Assembly: GCA_963834855.1 (NCBI GenBank)
Contig: CAWIDH010000027.1
Span: 248,001 to 312,000, forward strand
DNA length: 64,000 bases
Origin: DATJKD01 sp963834855
GTDB taxonomy: Bacteria > Pseudomonadota > Gammaproteobacteria > Steroidobacterales > Steroidobacteraceae
Reading direction: 5' to 3'
Below the pieces are notes generated by a model that was not told where the DNA came from, searched no databases, and saw only the letters and a program-made list of their open reading frames with translations. Positions 34,706-41,755 of the stretch are shown here, in pieces. A program made the translations under genes and the position numbers. The first letter of the stretch is position 1, and the number at the start of each line of letters is the position of its first letter.

Positions 34706-35367
34706 TTCGCTTTCCTCGCCTTGGCTGTCTTCGCGCGTTTGGCGGCGCGTTGTTTCTCAAATTCCTCGAGCGTGAGCCCGGCGCGCGAAGCCATCACCCG
34801 ATGGCTGGCGGTCGGCTTCTGCGCCTCGGTCATGTGCTGCTCGGAGCAGTAGCGCTCGCGCGCGCGGCCCCGCGTCCGCTCGAGCAGAAAGAACGCACCG
34901 CAGCCCTCGAGCTGACAGCGGCGCAGGTCGCGGCCGTACGGTCGATCAACGTCGATCAGCAATGCGAGCGCATAGGCCAGCACCTGCGCGCGCGTCTGCG
35001 GGACGAGCACCGGACTCACGTTCACGTGCAGCGGGTGAGAGCCGTGGATGTCGCGTCCGTGGACCACGGCGTCAATCCAGCGCCGTCCACGACGCCAGCC
35101 AACAGCCACCCTCGCGGGGATTGCACTGACATCGAAGATCGTCTCGCGCATGAACTTGGAGACGATCTTTTCATCGTGCGCAACGACCGCAGCGAGATCC
35201 GCGGCGAGCTCCGAGTCTTTCTGCGCGAACTCGAATACCGCACCCAGAAAGTCCCGATCCGACGGCAAGCGCTGTCCCTTGCGCGTTGGCAGCGAGGGCC
35301 GATCGAGCAATTTCGCCACGGCATCGGTGTCGATCGTGCGTTCGTGGGCGCGGCCGAGAGTTAACAA
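34702..35367 (-). CDS. CGNR-type zinc-finger protein
   Basis: 221 aa from a TTG start. The C-terminal third has a CGNR-like zinc finger: RRCQLEGCGAFFLLERTRGRARERYCSEQHM. The tail is basic (KRAKTAKARKAK). The N-terminal ~140 residues resemble the ABATE/stress-response region found with such fingers. It overlaps the recombinase ATG by 4 nt, so the two are probably co-transcribed. It is divergent from the HTH gene across a 42-nt gap with two AGTTAACA repeats. Probably a regulator of the element; this is inferred from domain and position. Confidence 0.7.
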   Translation of the reverse strand: MLTLGRAHERTIDTDAVAKLLDRPSLPTRKGQRLPSDRDFLGAVFEFAQKDSELAADLAAVVAHDEKIVSKFMRETIFDVSAIPARVAVGWRRGRRWIDAVVHGRDIHGSHPLHVNVSPVLVPQTRAQVLAYALALLIDVDRPYGRDLRRCQLEGCGAFFLLERTRGRARERYCSEQHMTEAQKPTASHRVMASRAGLTLEEFEKQRAAKRAKTAKARKAK

Positions 35368-35404
35368 TTTCCCGCTTTCCAGTTGGCGCTGTTCTTAGTT
35401 AACA
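35359..35404. promoter_or_regulatory. Paired AGTTAACA sites in the divergent control region
   Basis: AGTTAACA occurs at 35359-35366 and 35397-35404, 38 bp apart, on the same strand. Each contains the palindrome GTTAAC. They bracket the start region shared by the CGNR gene (-) and the HTH gene (+). This is a likely operator for one of those two regulators, inferred from position only. Confidence 0.4.
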
Positions 35405-35454
35405 GGTAAGTGCGAGACTTTGTACACCTAAACGGGAGTGCGAGCAACACACCC

Positions 35455-35661
35455 ATGAGCAACGATTTCGACGTGACGACCGGAACACTGGCCCGAGAGG
35501 CGGGGACCAGCACCGTGACGGTCCTGAGGTATGCCGCCGCTGGTTTGCTGCAGTACCGCAGAGCGAGCGACGGGTCGCGACTGTTTAAGCGCGGCCAAGC
35601 GCACGTGGTGCGCGAGCAGCTTGCGCAGTCGCTGTCCATGCGGGGCAAGCATCGGCGCTGA
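35455..35661 (+). CDS. Small MerR-like HTH DNA-binding protein
   Basis: 68 aa from the ATG at 35455; a GTG at 35410 would add 15 residues. The core TLAREAGTSTVTVLRYAAAGLLQYRRASDGSRLF is a MerR-type winged helix-turn-helix like excisionases and small phage regulators. The tail is basic (MRGKHRR). It is the first gene of the rightward unit leading to the VirE-type ATPase, so an early regulator or excisionase is likely. Confidence 0.65.
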   Translation: MSNDFDVTTGTLAREAGTSTVTVLRYAAAGLLQYRRASDGSRLFKRGQAHVVREQLAQSLSMRGKHRR

Positions 35662-35662
35662 C

Positions 35663-35848
35663 ATGCTTCCCGCGCACTTCGGCCGCCTGCAGGGCTGGAT
35701 CGACTTGCTCGTAGATCAGCTCGAGGCGGAACTGCGCGTCGCAGATGAGCGAGTGAAGCCCGGCGACTCTGACGGCCAGGCAGATAACGTACGAAGGGTT
35801 CAGACCGGATACCAGGCGCCGGATCCGCAGCAGGAATTGTTGAAATGA
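35663..35848 (+). CDS. Small hypothetical protein of the island
   Basis: 61 aa beginning MLPAHFGRLQGWIDLLVDQL, with a short coiled-coil-like segment (LEAELRVADERV) and a polar tail. It starts 2 nt after the HTH gene stop and overlaps the ATPase ATG by 4 nt, so it sits inside a tight operon. I do not recognise a family. Confidence 0.5.
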   Translation: MLPAHFGRLQGWIDLLVDQLEAELRVADERVKPGDSDGQADNVRRVQTGYQAPDPQQELLK

Positions 35849-37203
35849 ACGCCGACGAAATCGAGCGCGTCCGCGCGGATCAGGAACGCGCCAACCGCCA
35901 ACACTTCGAGCGCAGCCGCGCGGAGTACGCAGGCAGCCAGCAGGAACGCGGGGATAACGAGCAGATCCGGCGTGACAAGCCCGCAAGGGGAAGCGGTGTG
36001 TCCTGGCTGGGGCTGCTGCGCAAACGCGGCGACCGCCCGATCGGTGACGAGGCGAACGTGCTGCAGGCGTTGCGCTCCGCGCCCGAGCTTGCGCCCCTGG
36101 TGCGATTCAACGAATTCGCGAATCGCACCGAACTCGCCACCACGCCACCGTGGCGCACGGCGCGGGCCGGCGAGCCGTGGACGGATGCCGATGACGTCGA
36201 CCTGCAGGCGTGGCTGCAAGTCCGCGGGCTCGAGGTCAAGGCGCGCAGCACGATCGCCGATTGTGTCTCGCGCGTGGCGCAGGATGCGCGGCATCACCCC
36301 GTGCGCGACTACTTGAGCAATCTCGCTTGGGACGGTCGCACCCGACTTACGCACTGGCTGCCCGATTACCTGGGCGCGGACGGGCCGGATGCCTACCTCG
36401 AAGCCATCGGCCCGGCGTTTCTCATCTCGGCCGTTGCCCGTGCCCGGGCGCCGGGCTGCCAAGTGGACCATGTGCTCGTGCTGGAATCGCCGCAGGGCCA
36501 GGGCAAGACGTCGGTCGTGCGTGCGCTTGGCCAACCCTGGATTACCGAAGGACTGCCCGACCTCGCGAACAAGGACGCGGCGTTGCACCTGGCCGGCGTC
36601 TGGCTGGTGGAACTGTCGGAACTTGCCGGAATGCGTCGCAGTGAAGTCGAGCACGTCAAGGCGTTCCTGTCGCGCAACGTCGACCGCTACCGGCCGCCTT
36701 ACGGCCGGCGCACCGTGGACGTGCCGCGGCAATGCGTGTTCATCGCCACGACAAACGAGCTGGCTTATCTGCGGGACCCGACCGGCAACCGGCGCTACTG
36801 GCCGGTGCGCTGTACGGACATTGACCTCGCGGCGGTCGGACGCGACCGCGACCAACTCTGGGCCGAAGCCGTCTGCCGCTACGAAGCCGGCAACGCCTGG
36901 CACTTGGAGCAGGCGGCCGTCGAACTCGCCGCCGCCGAGCAAGACGCCCGGCAGTACGTGACCGAGCTCGAGGAGGACGTCCGGGAATATCTCGCGGACG
37001 TGCCTGAGACGTGCACGGAGATCTCAGTGCGCGACGTGCTGCGCTTCGGACTCGGCATAAATTCAAAGGACAAACCGCGCGACGCCGCCGCCGTGGGCGC
37101 GCAGGTCGCCGCCGCCATGACGCGCGCGGGCTGGCACCGCGTGTCGCGAATCGGTAGCGGTGAGAACCGCCGCACCCTCTACCGCAGGCAGGCGCCGCCG
37201 TGA
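35845..37203 (+). CDS. Virulence-associated E / phage primase-helicase-like P-loop ATPase
   Basis: 452 aa. The N-terminal ~60 residues are charged and helical. The VirE domain (PF05272-like) has HHPVRDYLSNLAWDGRTRL, Walker A in ESPQGQGKTSVVR around residues 213-223, and a Walker B-like WLVELSEL. Further motifs are VEHVKAFLSRNVDRYRPPYGR and the family-typical FIATTNELAYLRDPTGNRRYWPV. Such proteins initiate replication in phages, satellites and integrative elements. It appears intact, in contrast to its neighbours. The start overlaps the upstream gene. Confidence 0.88.
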   Translation: MNADEIERVRADQERANRQHFERSRAEYAGSQQERGDNEQIRRDKPARGSGVSWLGLLRKRGDRPIGDEANVLQALRSAPELAPLVRFNEFANRTELATTPPWRTARAGEPWTDADDVDLQAWLQVRGLEVKARSTIADCVSRVAQDARHHPVRDYLSNLAWDGRTRLTHWLPDYLGADGPDAYLEAIGPAFLISAVARARAPGCQVDHVLVLESPQGQGKTSVVRALGQPWITEGLPDLANKDAALHLAGVWLVELSELAGMRRSEVEHVKAFLSRNVDRYRPPYGRRTVDVPRQCVFIATTNELAYLRDPTGNRRYWPVRCTDIDLAAVGRDRDQLWAEAVCRYEAGNAWHLEQAAVELAAAEQDARQYVTELEEDVREYLADVPETCTEISVRDVLRFGLGINSKDKPRDAAAVGAQVAAAMTRAGWHRVSRIGSGENRRTLYRRQAPP

Positions 37204-37205
37204 CC

Positions 37206-37294
37206 CGTGCCAAGAGTAGCCAACGAAAAGCGCCACCTTCCCCTATTCACTCGCGCGCGCGAATGTAGCGGAAATGCTTGGTACTCTTGGCACG
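37206..37294. repeat. 13-bp perfect inverted repeat after the VirE gene
   Basis: CGTGCCAAGAGTA at 37206-37218 is exactly inverted at 37282-37294 (TACTCTTGGCACG), with 63 nt between. It lies immediately after the VirE stop in a non-coding gap that also has a T9 run near 37411-37419. It could be a terminator-like or replication-origin structure for the element. Confidence 0.45.
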
Positions 37295-37477
37295 CCCCGA
37301 ACACGGCGGCGCTAGTGCGCCCGACACTGGCCGGAAAGCAGACGAGACCGCCGGGGGGAGCATTGGCGAAGGTCAAGCAAAGTGGACACCGCCGCGGTGT
37401 GTTCTTCGGACGTTTTTTTTTCCCCCGGCGTTTTTTGGCTAGGCGCAAAAATGTGCACATTTTGAGGGCCTCTGACC

Positions 37478-37750
37478 ATGCCTCGACCGGCCGCTCAGTT
37501 CAGCCCCGAGACGCGCCAGCAGGTCGCGACGTGGGCGGCGGCCGGGGTCCACCAGGTGGACATCGCGGCGTCACTGGCATTCACCGCACCACCCTGCGGA
37601 AATATTACGCCGGTGATCGACGCCGCCGCCTGCAAGGCGCGTGCGGACATCGCCTTAGCCATGTACGAGGCGGCGACAAGAAGGCGGTCGCCCTCGGTCG
37701 CCGCGGCTAGGCTCTATTTGTCTGGCGCCCTGGGCCGTCACCGTGGCTGA
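37478..37750 (+). pseudogene. Small terminase-like HTH protein, frameshifted
   Basis: The N-terminus MPRPAAQFSPETRQQVATWAAAGV is followed by a helix-turn-helix whose second helix (GIHRTTLRKYYAG) is only in the neighbouring frame. The rest (KARADIALAMYEAATRRRSPSVAAARLYLSG) returns to the first frame. Two compensating indels are therefore present in about 45 nt. The pattern of HTH, TLRKYY and a C-terminal helix fits phage DNA-packaging small terminase subunits. The large terminase and portal that would normally follow are absent. Confidence 0.6.
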
Positions 37751-38136
37751 CGTGGCGCCCATCGAATCGCCCCGGTAGTCGATGAGCGACGGGGTATGTC
37801 CCTGTTGTCACGGTAGCGGTCGACTGACGGACCCGTCGACCCGGTCGAGCAACTGGTCGCCTTGTGCCGCGAGCGCGGTCTCGTGGGTGAGTGCCGACGG
37901 GCAGGAGGTGCGCACGGCCGGCGCGGCGGCCGACTGCTCAACATGTCCGAGCATGGCTGCGCCAGGCGGCTGCTACTTCGGCAGACTCCCCCGGTGCCGT
38001 CGCGGAGAGTCGGTTCGACATCGACTCTGGCGAATGCTCGCGGACATCGACGTATATCTCACGCATAGCGGAAAAGCTCGGCTGCTCCGCAGGCCGATGA
38101 TCGCGGCACTCGCAGCACGTTGAGGGGTTCAAGCAC
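37751..38136 (+). other. Decayed stretch between the small-terminase-like and capsid relics
   Basis: No intact gene is supported. An open frame at 37782 starts MSDGVCPCCHGSGRLTDPST, a CxxCxGxG-like zinc knuckle, then loses similarity to anything recognisable. Several overlapping short frames here suggest frame-broken coding DNA. The large terminase and portal genes of a packaging module may have been deleted from here. Confidence 0.35.
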
Positions 38137-39188
38137 ATGGCCGACGATCTATCACGCATCGCGCGCGCGGTCTCGGGTTCGCGCCGCTCGCAATCGCGAC
38201 AGGCCGTGTCCAGACCTGCACAGATGCCGCTGGGTTCGCTGCGGCAAATGGGGGCCGACGTCGCCCGCTGTGCGTCTTAAAAGCGGCCGTCGTCGCCGGC
38301 ACGACGACGAACTCCAGCCTGGGCGGCACCGCTCGTCGACACGTAGCTGAGCGACGAATTCATCGCATTCGCGCGCGGCAAGTCGTCGTCGAGCAGCTCG
38401 CGCGCTCGATGGAAAGCGTCGAGTTCGGCATCCGCGTCGCGGTCGAAAACGACGAGAGCATCGTTGCAGCCTGGATCGGAGAGGGCGCAGGAAAGCCGCT
38501 CAGTTTCGGCTGCTTCGACACGGTCCAATTGACGCCGTACAAAGTCGCAAGGCTCGGCGGTCGTCACACGCGAGCTGCTCCGGGCGAGCAACGCCGACAC
38601 GGTGCTGCGGTCGATTCTCGCGCGCGCACTCGCGAAAGCGCAGGACGCGGCGTTCCTGTCCGCCGATGCCGCGACGTCGTCGAGCCCGGCTGGAATTCTC
38701 GAACGGCATCGCGCCGATCGCCACAACGGGCAATGCGTGCGAGCGACCTCGCGGCGTTGTTCGCATAGTTTTCAGGGCGATCTCGTCGACGAGTTTTCTC
38801 GTCATGCACCCGAGCACCGCTGCTGCCGTCGGAATGCAGAACGCGCTGCTGGACATTGGCGCGAGAGGCGGCGCGTTCGCAGGCGTGCCGGTCCTCATGT
38901 CGAAGCATGTTCCCGGGCGACTCGTCGGGAAGCCTCGATCATCCTGCTCGACGCCGCGCAAGTCATCGCTGCGTTCGGTCCGGTTGAAGTGGCGACCGGC
39001 GCTACACGCGAGCGTCGAAATGAGCGACGCGCCGCCGGACAACAGCGCGACTGGCACCGGCAGCGTCGATGGTGAGTCTATTTCAGAGCAACAGCGCCGC
39101 GATTCGCGTCGAGCGATTCATCTCGTGGTCCGTCGTCCGGCCCGAGGCGGTTTCGTGGATCGAGAACGCGAATTACTCGGGAACTTGA
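38137..39188 (+). pseudogene. HK97-fold phage major capsid protein, many frameshifts
   Basis: Reading across frames gives a recognisable HK97 capsid. It has a start-like MADDLSRIARAVSG, then VVAGTTTNSSLGGTA, DEFIAFARGK, and VENDESIVAAWIGEGAGKPL with FDTVQLTPYKVA. Further on are LLRASNADTVLRSILARALA, NGIAPIATTGNA, FLVMHPSTAAAVGMQNALLD and a closing SNSAAIRVERFISWSVVRPE that ends in a TGA at 39186-39188. Each block is in a different frame from the next, so at least five indels have accumulated. This is a dead structural gene of the phage-satellite-like island. Confidence 0.75.
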
Positions 39189-39190
39189 GC

Positions 39191-39472
39191 ATGGCCGACT
39201 TGAGCAAAACTCCGCTGACGCAGCGCGAGCAGGTGATTCTCGAAGCGATCATGGAAGCCGTCGCCGACCAGTTGAAGCGGCAAAACCAGCGGTTCGCCGA
39301 GCTTGAGTCGAAAACGCTGGCGGACTCGTTCAAAGGTAGCTGGTTCCCGTCCACTCGTTACGCGCGCGGTGAACTGGTGCAAAAAGGAAACTCGTTATGG
39401 ATGGCACTCGACGCAACCACGGATACGCCGGGACACTCGCCGAACTGGCGACTGCTGGCGGGCGCACGATGA
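39191..39472 (+). CDS. Small phage-type protein (coiled coil plus WxxxxxYxxGxxV module)
   Basis: 93 aa. The N-terminal half is helical and coiled-coil-like (TQREQVILEAIMEAVADQLKR). The C-terminal half, GSWFPSTRYARGELVQKGNSLWMA and then TPGHSPNWRLL, looks like the short carbohydrate-binding-like module common in phage tail or head-associated proteins. The ATG follows the capsid stop by 2 nt. A diverged, broken relative lies at 45240-45658. The reading frame is intact here. Confidence 0.55.
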   Translation: MADLSKTPLTQREQVILEAIMEAVADQLKRQNQRFAELESKTLADSFKGSWFPSTRYARGELVQKGNSLWMALDATTDTPGHSPNWRLLAGAR

Positions 39473-39711
39473 AGCTGCCGCGCACGTTGCGCGCAATCAA
39501 CATCGCACTCGCCGCACGTGACGCGCGGGGACTCAGCACCGACGTGGTCGACGTGTCGGGTGAGCCATGCCGCGACGAGCACGGCGAGCTGTTCATGAGA
39601 ATGATCTTCACCCTCGCCGATGGCGGCCACTTCAAGGTCGACTCGGACGAGGCGAGCGAGTTCTTGCGCGCGATCGAGCAGCAGGAGGCGCCAGCGGGCG
39701 AGGTGCATTGA
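39469..39711 (+). CDS. Small hypothetical phage-type protein
   Basis: 80 aa, with the ATG overlapping the previous stop (ATGA). It begins MKLPRTLRAINIALAARDAR and continues with an alternating strand pattern (MRMIFTLADGGHFKVDSDEASEFLRAIEQQ). No family is recognised. The coupling and order suggest it is part of the same packaging/head module. The related segment near 45.55-45.66 kb (FLSGEVVEWPP) follows the second copy of the upstream gene. Confidence 0.5.
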   Translation: MKLPRTLRAINIALAARDARGLSTDVVDVSGEPCRDEHGELFMRMIFTLADGGHFKVDSDEASEFLRAIEQQEAPAGEVH

Positions 39712-39733
39712 ACTGCCACGGTGGCCCCCGCGC

Positions 39734-39829
39734 GTCGGGTTTATTTACATAACCCGTCCGCCATTCTCGGCGCGGAATACGCAAGACCATGTATTCGCAA
39801 GCTTCTGGTCGAATGGCACCCGTTATGCA
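39734..39829 (+). promoter_or_regulatory. Sigma-54 promoter with upstream activator block (PEP-CTERM gene 1)
   Basis: The -24/-12 element TGGCACCCGTTATGCA at 39814-39829 has GG and GC at the required sigma-54 spacing. The block GTCGGGTTTATTTACAT (39734-39750) begins 80 bp upstream of the -24 box. The same pair occurs at 43994-44089 and, diverged, at 51003-51097, each before a PEP-CTERM gene. The gene start is 67 nt downstream of the -12 box. Confidence 0.75.
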
Positions 39830-39895
39830 TGGATTCACCATTACAAGAATCTCGCTTCCGCCTCCTCGGAGAAAACCGAGGGAAGGAGCTATCCC

Positions 39896-40856
39896 ATGCG
39901 AACTCGCTTGCTCACCGCGCTGGCTCTGGCGCTTGTCCTGCTGCTTCCCCGCCCCGCCGCCGCCGATCTGCTCGTCCTCAGCAACCGACACCGATGAGGT
40001 GCTGCGTTACGACGGCAGCACGGGGGCATTCCTCGGCGCCTTCGTCTCGGCCGGCAGCGGCGGGCTGGACGGCCCCTCAGGCCTGGCCTTCGGCCCCGAC
40101 GGCAACCTCTACGTCGGCAGCTTCTCGACGCGATCAAGTGCTGCGCTACGACGGCGCGACGGGGGCGTTCATTGACGCCTTCGTCTCCGCTGGCAGCGGC
40201 GGGGTGGACGGACCCACAGGCCTGACCTTCGGCCCCGACGGCAACCTCTACGTCACCAGCCTCTTCACCAGTGAGGTGCTGCGCTACGACGGCAGCACGG
40301 GGGCATTCCTCGACGTGTTCGTCCCGGCCGGCAGCGGCGGGCTGGCCGGGCCCCTTCACCTGACCTTCGGCCCCGACGGCAACCTCTATGTCGCGGACAT
40401 CGACACCGATGAAGTGCTGCGCTACGACGGCAGCACGGGGGCATTCCTCGACGTCTTCGTCTCAGCCGGCAGCGGCGGGCTGGACGGGCCCCTTAACCCG
40501 ACCTTCGGCCCCGACGGCAACCTCTACGTCGGCAGTCTCAGGACGAACGGTGGGGTGTTGCGCTACGACGGCAGCACGGGGGAATTCCTCGACTTGTTTG
40601 CCTTCGTAGGCAACAAGCCCGACCTTCGGCCCCGACGGCAATCTCTATGTCGGCCATGGCGCAACAATGAGGTGCTGCGTTACGACGGCGCCACGGGGGA
40701 ATTCATCGACCTCTTCGTCTCCAGGCCGGCAGCGGCGGGCTGGACGGCCCCTTTGCCCTGATCTTCACCCCGGAGGCGGTGCCCGAACCCGGCACGCTCG
40801 CGCTGCTCGGCCTGGGCCTGCTCGGTCTCGGCTTGACGAGGCGCAGAGCGAACTGA
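39896..40856 (+). pseudogene. PEP-CTERM exported protein with NHL-like repeats, frameshifted
   Basis: The signal peptide is RTRLLTALALALVLLLPRPAAADLL. About six ~46-residue beta-propeller-type repeats follow, each like DEVLRYDGSTGAFLDVFVSA plus GPDGNLYVGS. The protein ends with the sorting signal VPEPGTLALLGLGLLGLGLT and RRRAN. Frames break near 39985, 40133, 40615 and 40735. It may be recently inactivated or error-ridden. It probably encodes a surface or matrix protein processed by an exosortase located elsewhere. Ribosome site GAAGGAGC precedes the ATG. Confidence 0.75.
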
Positions 40857-40891
40857 GCGTCACACTCGACGCTGCAGAGAGCCCGGCCATT

Positions 40892-40907
40892 GGGTTCGAA
40901 ATTTGCA
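40892..40907 (+). promoter_or_regulatory. Possible sigma-54 promoter (PEP-CTERM gene 2)
   Basis: GGGTTCGAAATTTGCA at 40892-40907 keeps GG/GC spacing and the TTTGCA -12 box, but the -24 box is weaker and there is no TTTACAT block 70 bp upstream. It begins exactly where the left half of a terminator (GAGAGCCCGGCCA) is cut off, so it looks like the edge of an inserted module. Confidence 0.4.
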
Positions 40908-40945
40908 TGCGATGCACCGGGGTGGGAACGCACAGGGAAAACCAC

Positions 40946-41473
40946 ATGAGAACTAGGATCCTCGGACTACTGGTGCTCGGGCTTCTCGTCGACTCGGGTG
41001 CGCTGCAGGCCGCGACAATCACCTACGATTTTTTGGTTGACGGCGGTGACAGTGGACCTCTCGCGGGAGTGACTGCATCGGGGTTCTTCTCATTTGACGA
41101 CAGTATCGTGCCGCCCGGCGCTGGAATTGTGGGTGAGGCGGACTTGCTTTCGGACTTGGAATTCACCTGGAACGGTATCAGCTACGACGAGACCACGGCT
41201 AACACAGGCGATTTGACCTTCGACGCGACCGGTGCGCTGGTGACCGGAACGTTCGGCTCCGACTGCGGGGCGGGGTTCTGCGGGGCAGGCATAAGCGATA
41301 CGAACAGCTGGTTCGTAGGCCTCGCTGACGAATTTGTCTACGACGCTGGCGGTGAGAGGCTCTTCTTCGGACCCACGAGTTTCTCACTTCGCTCCGTCCC
41401 CGAACCCGACACGCTCGCGCTGCTCGGCCTCGGCCTGCTCGGTCTCGGCGTGACGAGGCGCAGAGCGCACTGA
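40946..41473 (+). CDS. PEP-CTERM sorting domain protein
   Basis: 175 aa with signal peptide RTRILGLLVLGLLVDSGALQ. The mature beta-rich domain is acidic and Gly-rich (DFLVDGGDSGPLAGVTASGF, FTWNGISYDETTANTGDLTF). One Cys pair occurs in DCGAGFCGAG. The C-terminal PEP-CTERM signal is VPEPDTLALLGLGLLGLGVT then RRRAH. Expected to be exported, anchored and processed by an exosortase. The terminator follows 24 nt after the stop. The function of the mature domain is unknown. Confidence 0.85.
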   Translation: MRTRILGLLVLGLLVDSGALQAATITYDFLVDGGDSGPLAGVTASGFFSFDDSIVPPGAGIVGEADLLSDLEFTWNGISYDETTANTGDLTFDATGALVTGTFGSDCGAGFCGAGISDTNSWFVGLADEFVYDAGGERLFFGPTSFSLRSVPEPDTLALLGLGLLGLGVTRRRAH

Positions 41474-41496
41474 GCGTCACACTCGACGCAGTAACG

Positions 41497-41525
41497 AGCC
41501 CGGCCACGCGCCGGGCTTTTTGTTT
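41497..41525 (+). terminator. Intrinsic terminator (shared PEP-CTERM type, copy 1)
   Basis: Stem AGCCCGGC/GCCGGGCT, loop CACGC, then TTTTTG. The hairpin and its GCGTCACACTCGACGC leader recur almost unchanged after the PEP-CTERM gene at 51736, and the hairpin recurs at 49683 and 46896. Confidence 0.85.
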
Positions 41526-41755
41526 GTGCGCGAACGCGGCCAAGCCTGTGCAGTCGTGCGCGCATAGGCGACTTGAAATCTGCCCCGTCCGGCGGCGACG
41601 TTTGGCCCGGTAGGCATCCAGTCCGAGCTCCGTCATGTGCTCCCCGGCGAAGTCGCAGACCTGAGCGTTTGGTGCGACAATGACCGCGCGACAGAACGAG
41701 AACGAATCAAGCACCACGCTGCAGCGCCGGGGACGAGCGGCACCGGGAGCAGATC

